In this document: positions 1 to 7,257 of the stretch, one piece after another
Layout of the letters: each line of letters opens with the position of its first letter
How positions within the stretch are numbered: position 1 is the stretch's first letter
Origin: Orlajensenia sp037404875
Lineage (GTDB): Bacteria > Actinomycetota > Actinomycetes > Actinomycetales > Microbacteriaceae
Direction: 5' to 3'
Assembly (NCBI RefSeq): GCF_037404875.1
Contig: NZ_JBBELO010000019.1
Coordinates: 1 to 64,000 of the forward strand
Length of the DNA: 64,000 nucleotides
Made by a program: the position numbers and the translations under genes
Notes under the pieces: generated by a model
Database searches by the model: none
What the model was told of the DNA's origin: nothing
What the model saw: the letters and a program-made list of their open reading frames with translations, nothing else

Positions 1-71
1 CGCCACAGCGCCCTCGGCGGCAAACCACCCATCAGTCGACTGTCACCAACCTGATGGCCGAGTACAGCTAG
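1..71 (+). pseudogene. Broken C-terminus of an IS481-like transposase
   Basis: Frame 1 reads RHSALGGKPPISR and then stops at base 54. A different frame continues with VTNLMAEYS and stops at 69-71. Together they resemble the usual end of IS481/IS3-type integrase-core transposases (RPHSALGG.PPISR...NNL...YS), so one base appears to be missing near base 40. The rest of the element lies outside the window. The family assignment rests on this short tail only. The frameshift means that, as read here, it cannot encode an intact transposase. I could not identify a terminal inverted repeat in the following 180 bases, which otherwise hold only the palindrome at 179-236. Confidence 0.45.
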
Positions 72-178
72 AGCGCGGACCTGCGCCATCGACGTAGTCG
101 TACGACACTGTGTTGATGCTGCGCCTGCGGCGCACGACGACGGCGAGGTCGCGCGCTAAGCGCAGAGCCAAACCTCCT

Positions 179-236
179 CGACGTGCCACTTCTTGCGGGT
201 TCAGCGACGCTGGAACCCGCAAGGAGTGGCACGTCG
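179..236. repeat. Long intergenic palindrome, 24-nt arms and 10-nt loop
   Basis: Arms 179-202 and 213-236 are complementary at 23 of 24 positions around a 10-nt loop. The core is GCCACTTCTTGCGGGTTC and its complement. A clearly related palindrome with the same loop length lies at 15311-15360, so this is a dispersed family and not a chance hairpin. It has no T-tract, and it sits just upstream of the start at 256, so a simple terminator role for the gene to its right is excluded. It could terminate whatever lies to its left. Confidence 0.8.
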
Positions 237-243
237 AGTCATT

Positions 244-249
244 TAGGGT
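244..249 (+). promoter_or_regulatory. Candidate -10 box for the gene at 256
   Basis: TAGGGT lies six bases before the ATG at 256, the spacing seen in leaderless actinobacterial genes. A purine-rich GGGAG also lies in the spacer, so a very short leader with a Shine-Dalgarno cannot be excluded. Confidence 0.4.
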
Positions 250-255
250 GGGAGC

Positions 256-795
256 ATGACGCGCGACGGGGATGAGGACGCCCTCACGTGGGGCGGCGAC
301 GAGGATCCGACGCTGGCCGTGTCGGCGGATGAGCGGCGAAACCGGTCCGCCGCCGTTGCTCCTCGGGACCAGTCCCCGCTTCCCGCCGAGTGGAAGGTCG
401 TCGGCGCGCCTGGTCGCATCCGCTCCCACGGCTCCAGCGACCCCTCGGAGGCCGACGAGCCGGCCGCGGGCGACGCCGAGGATGACGGTGCACCGCCGAG
501 CCAGACGAACTCGTTCGCGCTCGTCGTCCTGAGCGCGCTCGGCGGCGTCTACCTGCTCTACGCGATCGGCTGGGCTCTCACCGCCGGCCGCGTGCAGCAG
601 GCGTCGGCGGATGTGGTGGCCGACGTCATGTTCGCCGTCGGCGCCTGGCTCGCCGTGCTCGCACCGGCGGGATGGTTCGCACTCGCTCTCGGTCTCCGGG
701 GGCTCAGCACGCGTGCGCGCATCCTCTGGCTGCTTCTCGGCGCTCTGGCGCTGATCCCCTTTCCGCTGTTGATCGGGCGGGGGCTCGCGGCATGA
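256..795 (+). CDS. Hypothetical membrane protein
   Basis: A 179-residue protein I do not recognise. Residues 1-85 are hydrophilic and rich in Asp, Glu, Arg and Pro and look disordered. From about residue 88 there are three hydrophobic segments (about 90-110, 120-143 and 150-172), so it is a small polytopic inner-membrane protein with a long cytoplasmic N-terminus. Its stop codon overlaps the ATG of the next gene (ATGA), so the two are translationally coupled and probably form a pair of membrane proteins. They sit just ahead of serA, where Microbacteriaceae often carry branched-chain amino-acid genes followed by small unknown membrane proteins. No catalytic motif is visible. Confidence 0.8.
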   Translation: MTRDGDEDALTWGGDEDPTLAVSADERRNRSAAVAPRDQSPLPAEWKVVGAPGRIRSHGSSDPSEADEPAAGDAEDDGAPPSQTNSFALVVLSALGGVYLLYAIGWALTAGRVQQASADVVADVMFAVGAWLAVLAPAGWFALALGLRGLSTRARILWLLLGALALIPFPLLIGRGLAA

Positions 796-1166
796 GCGCA
801 TCCGTATCCACCACCGAGTCGGCCGCCGGGTCGCCCACCGGGGCCCGCACGCCGCTGTGGCTGGCCGTGACCCTTGCCATCGTGTTCGGGCTGTTCTACG
901 CCTACGACGTGTGGGAGGCGGTGGGCAACCTCGTTGGACTCGCCCAGTTCGCGGCGGCCCTCGACACGACCTTCACGCCCGTCGGCTGGGTCGTGCTTCT
1001 CGCGGGCATCCTGTTGCCGGTGCTGCTGTTCGCGGCGGCCTTCGTGGCCGGTCGCCGACGCGGGCCGCTGCTGCAGGCGGCGTTCTACGCGGTGGGGCTC
1101 GCCGTGTCGGCGGCCTGGTCGCTCGACATCCTGGCGGCGTTCGGCCCCGGCAACATCCTCGCCTGA
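792..1166 (+). CDS. Hypothetical membrane protein, coupled to upstream gene
   Basis: A 124-residue protein with four predicted membrane segments (about 23-42, 66-88, 91-108 and 110-122) after a short Ser/Thr-rich N-terminus. I chose the ATG at 792 because it overlaps the preceding stop as ATGA. An in-frame upstream start at 672 would overlap the previous gene by over 120 bases. No family recognised. It probably acts with the 256-795 product in the membrane. Downstream lies a non-coding stretch of about 218 bases holding the palindrome at 1183-1243 and the serA promoter region. Confidence 0.8.
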   Translation: MSASVSTTESAAGSPTGARTPLWLAVTLAIVFGLFYAYDVWEAVGNLVGLAQFAAALDTTFTPVGWVVLLAGILLPVLLFAAAFVAGRRRGPLLQAAFYAVGLAVSAAWSLDILAAFGPGNILA

Positions 1167-1182
1167 CCCGGATTCGCCGCCG

Positions 1183-1243
1183 AATGCAGGATGAGCGGCA
1201 CGCCAGCGCTCCCACGGCCTCGCTGTGCTGCTCATCCTGCGTT
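1183..1243. repeat. Intergenic inverted repeat, probable terminator
   Basis: Arms 1183-1200 and 1226-1243 pair at 16 of 18 positions around a 25-nt loop. The right arm is followed by TTCG and not by a T-run. The position just after the membrane-protein pair suits transcription termination, but the long loop makes a dispersed palindrome equally likely. The arm sequence differs from the palindrome at 179-236. Confidence 0.55.
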
Positions 1244-1309
1244 TCGCCCCGCGTGGCACCGCCGATGTCGCCGAGCGTCACGGAGTCGGGGCGGCTTCGG
1301 AGGCTGGGC

Positions 1310-1315
1310 TAGAGT
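1310..1315 (+). promoter_or_regulatory. Candidate -10 box for serA
   Basis: TAGAGT fits the actinobacterial TANNNT -10 pattern and would place the transcript start about 60 bases before the serA GTG. No convincing -35 hexamer is visible at the usual distance. Confidence 0.35.
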
Positions 1316-1384
1316 CATTGGTGATCGCGTCCCGACGCTGCGACGCAGACCCCTCCCACCGAACGCTGAAGGAACAGATCCGTC

Positions 1385-2977
1385 GTGTCAAAGCCGGTCG
1401 TGCTGATCGCAGAAGAACTCTCACCCGCCACGATCGACGCCCTCGGGCCCGAGTTCGACGTTCGCTCCGTCGATGGCACCGACCGTGCGGCCCTGCTGTC
1501 GGCCATCGCGGAAGCAAACGCGATCCTCGTGCGGTCGGCGACCAAGGTTGATGCCGAGGCGATCGCTGCTGCCCCGAGGCTGCAGGTGATCGCGCGTGCC
1601 GGAGTGGGCCTCGACAACGTCGACGTCAAGGCGGCGACCACGGCGGGCGTGATGGTCGTGAACGCGCCGACCTCGAACATCATCTCGGCCGCGGAGCTCA
1701 CCGTCGGCCACATCCTGAGCCTCGCGCGCAAGATTCCCGCAGCACGCGACTCGCTGCGGGCGGGGGAGTGGAAGCGCTCCAAGTACACCGGGACCGAGCT
1801 CTACGAGAAGACGGTCGGCATCATCGGACTCGGTCGCATCGGTGCCCTCATCACCGCTCGGCTACAGGCCTTCGGGGTGAACGTGATCGCCTACGACCCG
1901 TACATCACCTCCGCCAGGGCGCAGCAGCTCGGAGTCACCCCGGTGAGCCTCGACGAGCTGCTCGAGCAGGCCGACTTCATCACCATCCACATGCCGAAGA
2001 CGCCCGAGACCACGGGCATGATCGGTGCCGAGCAACTGCGCAAGATGAAGAACACGGCGTACGTGGTGAACGTCGCACGCGGCGGCCTCATCGACGAGGA
2101 TGCCCTGCACGACGCACTCGTGGCCGGGGAGATCGCCGGAGCCGGCCTCGACGTGTTCGTATCCGAGCCTCCGACCAAGACGGAACTGCTCGCGCTCGAG
2201 AACATCGTCGTCACTCCGCACCTCGGCGGATCCACCGATGAAGCCCAGGAGAAGGCCGGCGTCTCGGTCGCCAAGTCCGTGCGGCTCGCGCTGGCCGGAG
2301 AGCTGGTCCCGGATGCGGTCAACGTCGCGGGCGGCGTCATCGACCCGTACGTGCGCCCCGGCATCCCGCTCGTGGAGAAGCTCGGGCAGGTGTTCTCGGG
2401 ACTCGCCCACAGCAGCCCGCTCACGAGCGTCGACGTGCAGGTGCGCGGCGAGCTCATCGACTACGACGTGAGCGCCCTGAAGCTCGCCGCCCTGAAGGGC
2501 ATCTTCACCAACGTCGTCAGCGAGACCGTCTCGTACGTGAACGCGCCCCTGCTCGCCGAGCAACGCGGCATCGAGGTGCGCCTGATCACCGACTCGGTCT
2601 CAGAGGAGTACCGCAACGTGATCACCCTGAGCGGCGCCCTGGCGGACGGCAGCCAGGTCTCGGTCTCCGGAACGCTCACCGGCACCAAGCAGATCGAGAA
2701 GATCGTCGAGATCGACGGCTACGACGTGGAGGTGCCGATCGCCGCCCACCACATCGTGATGCTCTACACCGACCGGCCCGGCATCGTCGCGGTGTACGGC
2801 CGCGAGTTCGGCGACGCGGGCATCAACATCGCCGGCATGCAGATCGCGCGTCAGAAGGCCGGCGGGCAGGCGCTCTCCGTGCTCACCGTCGACTCGCCAG
2901 TGCCCGCTGAGATCCTCGAGAAGGTGCGGGTGGCCATCGACGCCGAGGCGCTCATCGAGATCGACATCACCGAGTAG
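1385..2977 (+). CDS. serA: D-3-phosphoglycerate dehydrogenase
   Basis: Oxidises 3-phosphoglycerate to 3-phosphohydroxypyruvate with NAD, the first step of serine synthesis. The 530 residues are the long form known from mycobacteria. They comprise a substrate domain (about 1-100 and 285-315), a Rossmann domain with GLGRIG at 148-153, an intervening allosteric domain (about 320-450) and a C-terminal ACT domain (about 455-530) that normally binds serine. The catalytic surroundings NVARGGLID and TPHLGGST are present. The GTG start is supported by AAGGA at 1369-1373. A strong terminator follows directly. The ACT domain predicts serine feedback inhibition. Confidence 0.97.
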   Translation: MSKPVVLIAEELSPATIDALGPEFDVRSVDGTDRAALLSAIAEANAILVRSATKVDAEAIAAAPRLQVIARAGVGLDNVDVKAATTAGVMVVNAPTSNIISAAELTVGHILSLARKIPAARDSLRAGEWKRSKYTGTELYEKTVGIIGLGRIGALITARLQAFGVNVIAYDPYITSARAQQLGVTPVSLDELLEQADFITIHMPKTPETTGMIGAEQLRKMKNTAYVVNVARGGLIDEDALHDALVAGEIAGAGLDVFVSEPPTKTELLALENIVVTPHLGGSTDEAQEKAGVSVAKSVRLALAGELVPDAVNVAGGVIDPYVRPGIPLVEKLGQVFSGLAHSSPLTSVDVQVRGELIDYDVSALKLAALKGIFTNVVSETVSYVNAPLLAEQRGIEVRLITDSVSEEYRNVITLSGALADGSQVSVSGTLTGTKQIEKIVEIDGYDVEVPIAAHHIVMLYTDRPGIVAVYGREFGDAGINIAGMQIARQKAGGQALSVLTVDSPVPAEILEKVRVAIDAEALIEIDITE

Positions 2978-2991
2978 GGCGGCAGGAACGA

Positions 2992-3023
2992 AGAAAGGCC
3001 CCGGCGCGAGCCGGGGCCTTTCT
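2992..3023. terminator. Bidirectional intrinsic terminator
   Basis: A perfect 14-bp stem (2992-3005 with 3010-3023) with a GCGA loop, flanked by A-rich sequence on the left and T-rich sequence (TGGTTCTTTC) on the right. It separates serA from the convergent gene ending at 3044 and can serve both strands. Confidence 0.93.
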
Positions 3024-3043
3024 GGTTCTTTCTCGGCATCTGC

Positions 3044-3292
3044 CTACAGCTCGGGCGTCGAGCTCTCGTTGCGGATCACCCGCGCGCCGTTGGCGTCAAC
3101 GCCAGTGCGCGTCTCGGAGACGCTGCGTCGACGACGCAGGAGAAGCGCGAGTCCCACGATGAGGATCACGACTCCCGCCGCCATCAGCACGTATCCCACG
3201 ATGTCCAGGTCGAGCCAGCCCAGGTCGACGTTCAACGCCCAGACGAGGATCGCACCCAGTGCGATGAGGAAGATGCCGCCGCCGATGCTCAT
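3044..3292 (-). CDS. DUF6458-type small membrane protein
   Basis: An 82-residue protein starting MSIGGGIFLIALG with two membrane helices (about 5-20 and 29-50), an RRRR stop-transfer cluster and a polar C-terminal tail. This start and layout match the DUF6458 family, widespread in actinobacteria and of unknown function. The ATG lies three bases after the stop of the 54-residue gene upstream, so the two are co-transcribed. The surrounding small genes (CsbD, acidic protein) suggest a stress or envelope role, which is inference only. Confidence 0.8.
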   Translation of the reverse strand: MSIGGGIFLIALGAILVWALNVDLGWLDLDIVGYVLMAAGVVILIVGLALLLRRRRSVSETRTGVDANGARVIRNESSTPEL

Positions 3293-3295
3293 CGG

Positions 3296-3460
3296 CTACG
3301 CCGCTCGGTTGCCCGAGATCACTCGGATGAGCCAGGCGATGATCGCGATGACGGCGAGGATGATGCCGACCCAGAGCAGCCACGAGAGGGCGCTGTTCAG
3401 GCCGCCGATGATGGCCAGCACGATGGCGACGACCACGATGATGATGAACAACAGATTCAT
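3296..3460 (-). CDS. 54-residue hydrophobic membrane protein
   Basis: The product starts MNLLFIIIVVVAIVLAI and holds two hydrophobic helices (about 3-18 and 26-46) joined by GGLNSALS, ending in a short basic tail. An AAAGGA ribosome-binding site lies about 9 bases before the ATG, and the gene is packed three bases ahead of the DUF6458 gene. I cannot name the family. It resembles the tiny hydrophobic stress proteins common beside CsbD genes. Confidence 0.75.
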   Translation of the reverse strand: MNLLFIIIVVVAIVLAIIGGLNSALSWLLWVGIILAVIAIIAWLIRVISGNRAA

Positions 3461-3527
3461 GTGAGGGATCCTTTCGACAGGACGCGGAGTGCGTCTGTGT
3501 TGCGGTTACTGAGGGGCGAAGGTGTGA

Positions 3528-3698
3528 CTAGTCGAGAGCGTCTTTGACGTCGTCGCCCGCCTGCTTGACGTTGGCCTTGGCCTGGTCGACCTTGCCCTCC
3601 GCCTCGAGCTTCTCGTTGTCGGTCGCCTTGCCGACACCTTCCTTGACCTTGCCGCCGGCCTCTTCGGCCTTGTGCTTGATCTCGTCTCCGACGCTCAT
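3528..3698 (-). CDS. CsbD family stress protein
   Basis: A 56-residue, highly charged protein starting MSVGDEIKHKAEEAGGKVKE. It has the repeated Lys/Glu/Gly-rich helical pattern (GKVKEGVGKATDNEKLEAEGK) typical of CsbD/YjbJ proteins, which accumulate in general stress and stationary phase; their biochemical role is unknown. Its ATG overlaps the stop of the acidic protein upstream (ATGA), so expression is coupled to that gene. A GGAAGG ribosome-binding site lies inside the upstream reading frame. Confidence 0.88.
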   Translation of the reverse strand: MSVGDEIKHKAEEAGGKVKEGVGKATDNEKLEAEGKVDQAKANVKQAGDDVKDALD

Positions 3699-3958
3699 CG
3701 CTCGTTTCCTTCCGGATATTCACCGCTGGTGTAACCACCAGCGGTACCAGTGGTTTCAGGTTCTCCGCGCACATCCCCTTCGGGATAGTCGCCCGCGGTG
3801 TACTCGCCCTCGACCGATGCCTCGCCCGGTTCGACGATGACTTCGTCGATCTCGATGATGTCTACCTCGTCGGGCTGATCCAGCTCGTCGGCGTAGTCGG
3901 CATCGGGGTCACGACGATTGGCGTCGTCCGCATCCCGGGCGTCGTTCGTGGTGCTCAT
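3695..3958 (-). CDS. Small acidic protein, unknown
   Basis: 87 residues, strongly acidic and almost certainly disordered, with an imperfect repeat (GEYTAGDYPEGD and GGYTSGEYPEGN) in the C-terminal half. No family recognised. It has a very strong AGGAGG site 9 bases before the ATG, which is itself part of a small hairpin (3968-3981). It heads the unit acidic protein-CsbD. Low-complexity acidic proteins next to CsbD suggest a hydration or desiccation response, but this is inference. Confidence 0.75.
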   Translation of the reverse strand: MSTTNDARDADDANRRDPDADYADELDQPDEVDIIEIDEVIVEPGEASVEGEYTAGDYPEGDVRGEPETTGTAGGYTSGEYPEGNER

Positions 3959-3967
3959 CTGGTAAAT

Positions 3968-3981
3968 CCTCCTCAGGGAGG
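3968..3981 (-). promoter_or_regulatory. Hairpin covering the Shine-Dalgarno of the acidic gene
   Basis: On the reverse strand CCTCC-CTGA-GGAGG folds into a 5-bp GC-rich stem with a 4-nt loop whose 3' arm is exactly the ribosome-binding site of the gene starting at 3958. Such a stem could limit translation at low temperature. It is short, so the effect is uncertain. Confidence 0.4.
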
Positions 3982-4174
3982 TTCAGGCTCGCCGGGTGGC
4001 GGGCCGACCTACACATTACGGTCCTGCAACGGCCCTGAACAGGGGGTTGACAGGGTGTTTCCGGCGCCGGTATCCGCCCGGGCGGACCAGACAATGAGGT
4101 GTCGCGATGGCGAACCGGCGGCGCACCACCGCCGCTACGCTGAGATCATCTCTGTCATCGTCGCGAGGAGGCCC

Positions 4175-5248
4175 ATGTCGCGCGTCATCTCCCTGGCCGT
4201 CATCCCCGGTGACGGCATCGGTCCCGAAGTCGTGGGCGAGGCGCTGCGCGTTCTCGATGTCGCGACCCGAAGCGAGTCCGTCACGGTCGAGAAGACCCTC
4301 TTCTCGCTCGGAGCGGCCCGTTACCTCGAGACCGGCGACGTGCTGACGGATGCAGACCTGGCGGCGATCGCCGAGCATGACGCCATCCTGCTCGGCGCGG
4401 TGGGCGGAGCCCCCGGCGACCCGCGTCTGGCCGGAGCCAACATCGAGCGCGGGCTGCTGCTGAAGCTGCGGTTCAGCCTCGATCACTACGTCAACCTGCG
4501 GCCGTCGGTGCTCTTCCCCGGTGTGAAGAGCCCGCTCGCCGACGCCGGAGCGGTCGACTTCGTCGTCGTACGCGAGGGCACCGAGGGGCCGTACGTCGGC
4601 AACGGCGGGGCCATCCGTGCAGGAACCGCGCACGAGGTCGCCAATGAGGTCTCGGTCAACACCGCCTTCGGGGTCGAGCGCGTGGTGCGGGCCGCCTTCG
4701 CCCAGGCGGCAGGCCGGACTCGCAAGAAGCTCACCCTCGTGCACAAGACGAACGTGCTCGTCTTCGCCGGTTCGCTGTGGAAGCGCGTCGTCGACGAGGT
4801 CGGCGCCGAATTCCCCGACGTCGCGGTCGATTACCTGCACGTGGACGCCGCCACCATCTTCCTCGTCACCGATCCTGCTAGATTCGACGTGATCGTCACA
4901 GACAATCTCTTCGGCGACATCCTCACCGATCTCGCCGCCGCAATCAGCGGCGGCATCGGCCTCGCAGCCTCCGGCAACATCAACCCGGACGGCCGATTCC
5001 CGAGCATGTTCGAGCCGGTGCACGGATCCGCGCCCGACATCGCCGGGAAGGGCATCGCCGACCCGACCGCCGCCATCCTCTCCGTCGCCCTGCTGCTCGA
5101 ACACCTCGGGTTGCCGGATGCCGCAGGGCGGGTGCACGACGCCGTCGCGGCCGACATCGCCGCACGCGGTGAGGACACGCGCTCCACCTCGCAGGTGGGC
5201 GACGCCATCGTCGAGCGATTGGTGAACGCCGCGGGTGGAGCAGACTAG
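4175..5248 (+). CDS. leuB: 3-isopropylmalate dehydrogenase
   Basis: Third step of leucine synthesis: oxidative decarboxylation of 3-isopropylmalate with NAD. The 357 residues begin MSRVISLAVIPGDGIGPEV and include the family signature around NLFGDILTDLAAAISGGIG and EPVHGSAPDIAGKGIADP. The start at 4175 follows a strong GAGGAGG site. An earlier in-frame start at 4055 lacks one and adds 40 non-homologous residues. A possible -10 (TACGCT, 4136-4141) lies upstream. ilvE follows after 27 bases, forming a branched-chain amino-acid operon. The other leu genes (leuC, leuD) lie at the far end of the window. Confidence 0.97.
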   Translation: MSRVISLAVIPGDGIGPEVVGEALRVLDVATRSESVTVEKTLFSLGAARYLETGDVLTDADLAAIAEHDAILLGAVGGAPGDPRLAGANIERGLLLKLRFSLDHYVNLRPSVLFPGVKSPLADAGAVDFVVVREGTEGPYVGNGGAIRAGTAHEVANEVSVNTAFGVERVVRAAFAQAAGRTRKKLTLVHKTNVLVFAGSLWKRVVDEVGAEFPDVAVDYLHVDAATIFLVTDPARFDVIVTDNLFGDILTDLAAAISGGIGLAASGNINPDGRFPSMFEPVHGSAPDIAGKGIADPTAAILSVALLLEHLGLPDAAGRVHDAVAADIAARGEDTRSTSQVGDAIVERLVNAAGGAD

Positions 5249-5275
5249 ACGCAACCCTGGACGAAAGAGCAGCAC

Positions 5276-6382
5276 ATGACGATTCAGCTTCCGCTCGCGA
5301 GCCGCGATCTGATCTGGCAGGTCACCCGCAACGAGAAGGCGCGCAACGCGCAGGACCGTGAGGCGATCCTGGCGAATCCCGGCTTCGGCAACTACTTCAC
5401 CGACCACATGGTCGACCTGTGCTGGTCGGAACTGGGCGGCTGGCATCGACCGAGGATCTCGCCGTACGGCCCCATCCAGCTGGAGCCCTCCGCCGCCGTG
5501 CTGCACTACGCCCAAGAGGTCTTCGAGGGGCTCAAGGCCTACCGGCACGAGGACGGCTCCATCTGGACGTTCCGCCCCTACGAGAACGCCGCGCGGATGC
5601 AGCGCTCGGCCAAGCGCATGGCGCTGCCCGAGCTGCCGAGCGAGTACTTCATCGAATCGCTGCGGCAGCTCATCGCGGTCGACGGCGACTGGGTACCCAC
5701 CGCGCCCGAGACGAGCCTGTACCTGCGCCCCTTCATGTTCGCCAAGGAGGCCTTCCTCGGGGTTCGCCCGGCGAAGAAGATCGCGTACTACCTCATCGCC
5801 AGCCCCGCCGGCGCCTACTTCACCGGTGGCGTGCGGCCGGTCTCCATCTGGCTCTCCACCGACTACGCGCGGGCGGGCAAGGGCGGTACCGGAGCGGCCA
5901 AGACCGGCGGCAATTACGCATCGAGCCTGCTGCCGCAGGCCGAGGCGTACGAGCACGGCTGCGACCAGGTGCTGTTCCTGTCGGAGGGCACCTACCTCGA
6001 GGAGCTCGGCGGCATGAACATCGTGCTCGTGCGCCGCGACGGCACCCTGCTCACCCCGGAGTCCGACAGCATCCTCGAGGGCATCACCCGCGATTCGGTG
6101 CTGCAGCTTGCGGAAGACCGCGGACACGCCGTCGAGCGTCGCGCCGTCACGCTGGACGAATGGCGGGAGGGTGCAGCATCCGGCGAGATCGTCGGCGCCT
6201 TCGCGTGCGGCACCGCTGCGGTCGTGACCCCCATCGGCAGGCTGCTCGCCGAGGACTTCGAGATCGGCCACGGAGGCCCCGAGGCTCAAGAACTCGCGCT
6301 CTCGCTGCGCGACGAGCTCACCGGCATCCAGTACGGCCGGGTCGAAGACCGCCACGGCTGGATGCTGCGCCTGGACGCATAG
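5276..6382 (+). CDS. ilvE: Branched-chain amino-acid aminotransferase
   Basis: A PLP enzyme of fold type IV that transaminates the 2-oxo acids of Leu, Ile and Val with glutamate. The 368 residues have the expected length. The PLP lysine is K209 in AAKTGGNYAS, and the motif EELGGMNI follows. The substrate motif YGPIQLEPSAAVLHYAQEV and FEGLKAYR are present near residues 62-90. Probably co-transcribed with leuB. Only a weak GAAAGAG site precedes the ATG. Confidence 0.97.
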   Translation: MTIQLPLASRDLIWQVTRNEKARNAQDREAILANPGFGNYFTDHMVDLCWSELGGWHRPRISPYGPIQLEPSAAVLHYAQEVFEGLKAYRHEDGSIWTFRPYENAARMQRSAKRMALPELPSEYFIESLRQLIAVDGDWVPTAPETSLYLRPFMFAKEAFLGVRPAKKIAYYLIASPAGAYFTGGVRPVSIWLSTDYARAGKGGTGAAKTGGNYASSLLPQAEAYEHGCDQVLFLSEGTYLEELGGMNIVLVRRDGTLLTPESDSILEGITRDSVLQLAEDRGHAVERRAVTLDEWREGAASGEIVGAFACGTAAVVTPIGRLLAEDFEIGHGGPEAQELALSLRDELTGIQYGRVEDRHGWMLRLDA

Positions 6383-6452
6383 GGCGACGCCAACCTGGGC
6401 GAGCGGTCGATCGCCGACATCGAGGCGTGGAGCCGCTCGCCCGGGCGCGCGA

Positions 6453-6458
6453 TAGCGT
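6453..6458 (+). promoter_or_regulatory. Candidate -10 box, leaderless FAH gene
   Basis: TAGCGT lies seven bases before the ATG at 6466, and no Shine-Dalgarno is present, so this transcript is probably leaderless. Confidence 0.55.
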
Positions 6459-6465
6459 TGCAGTC

Positions 6466-7230
6466 ATGAAGATCGCACGGTTCAGCAACGAGGGTCGCAT
6501 CGCATTCGGAGTCGTCGATGACGACGAACTCGTCGTGCTCTCCGGCGACCCGATGTACGCGGGATACGAGACCACCGGCGAGCGTGTGCCGATCGCGGAT
6601 GCGACGCTGCTGGCGCCGGTCATCCCACGCTCCAAAGTGGTCGCCGTCGGCAAGAACTACCTCGACCATGCGGCCGAGATGGGCGGTGAGGCACCCGCCG
6701 AGCCCCTCATCTTCCTGAAGCCCAACACCGCCGTCATTGGAACCGGCGACACCATCATCCTTCCGCCGCAGTCCCAGCAGGTGGACTTCGAGGGAGAACT
6801 GGCGATCGTGATCGGCCGGATCACCAAGAACATCTCGGAAGACGATGCCCTCGATGCGGTCTTCGGCTTCACCGTCGCGAACGACGTCACTGCTCGCGAC
6901 CTGCAGCGCACCGACGGCCAGTGGTCGCGGGCCAAGGGCTTCGACACCTTCTGCCCGCTCGGTCCGCTCGTGGACACAGAATTCGACGTCGCGAACGGCC
7001 GCGTCATCACGCGGGTGAACGGCGTTGAGAAGCAGAACGGACCGCTGTCCGACATGGTGCACTCGGCGCCTGCCGTCATCGCCTACGCCTCGAGTATCTT
7101 CACCCTTCTGCCGGGCGACGTCATCCTCACGGGCACGCCGGCCGGTGTCGGGCCGATCGTCAGTGGAGATACCGTCGAGGTCGAGATCACGGGGCTCGGC
7201 ACGCTCTCCAACCCGGTGCTGCGCCGCTGA
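6466..7230 (+). CDS. Fumarylacetoacetate hydrolase family protein
   Basis: 254 residues of the FAH / 2-hydroxyhepta-2,4-diene-1,7-dioate isomerase superfamily, which cleaves or isomerises C-C bonds of dioxo acids using a divalent metal. The metal-binding acidic residues are seen in VDFEGELA (two Glu) and NDVTARD (Asp). Other family marks are VAVGKNYLDHAAEMG, FLKP and LTGTPAGVGP. The exact substrate cannot be read. Actinobacterial members in this place (between ilvE and gltX) are usually annotated only to the superfamily, and oxaloacetate decarboxylase activity is one possibility. Start chosen at the leaderless-type ATG. Confidence 0.92.
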   Translation: MKIARFSNEGRIAFGVVDDDELVVLSGDPMYAGYETTGERVPIADATLLAPVIPRSKVVAVGKNYLDHAAEMGGEAPAEPLIFLKPNTAVIGTGDTIILPPQSQQVDFEGELAIVIGRITKNISEDDALDAVFGFTVANDVTARDLQRTDGQWSRAKGFDTFCPLGPLVDTEFDVANGRVITRVNGVEKQNGPLSDMVHSAPAVIAYASSIFTLLPGDVILTGTPAGVGPIVSGDTVEVEITGLGTLSNPVLRR

Positions 7231-7257
7231 GAGAGCGCCCCTTTGCTCGGCGCTCGG

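Noticed and set aside
43..801. A 252-codon reverse-strand frame at the left edge
   Set aside because: It crosses the palindrome and lies opposite a membrane-protein gene coupled to its neighbour; composition is that of a shadow.
4016..6355. A 779-codon reverse-strand frame over leuB and ilvE
   Set aside because: Both forward genes are unambiguous; the reverse frame shows no known domain.
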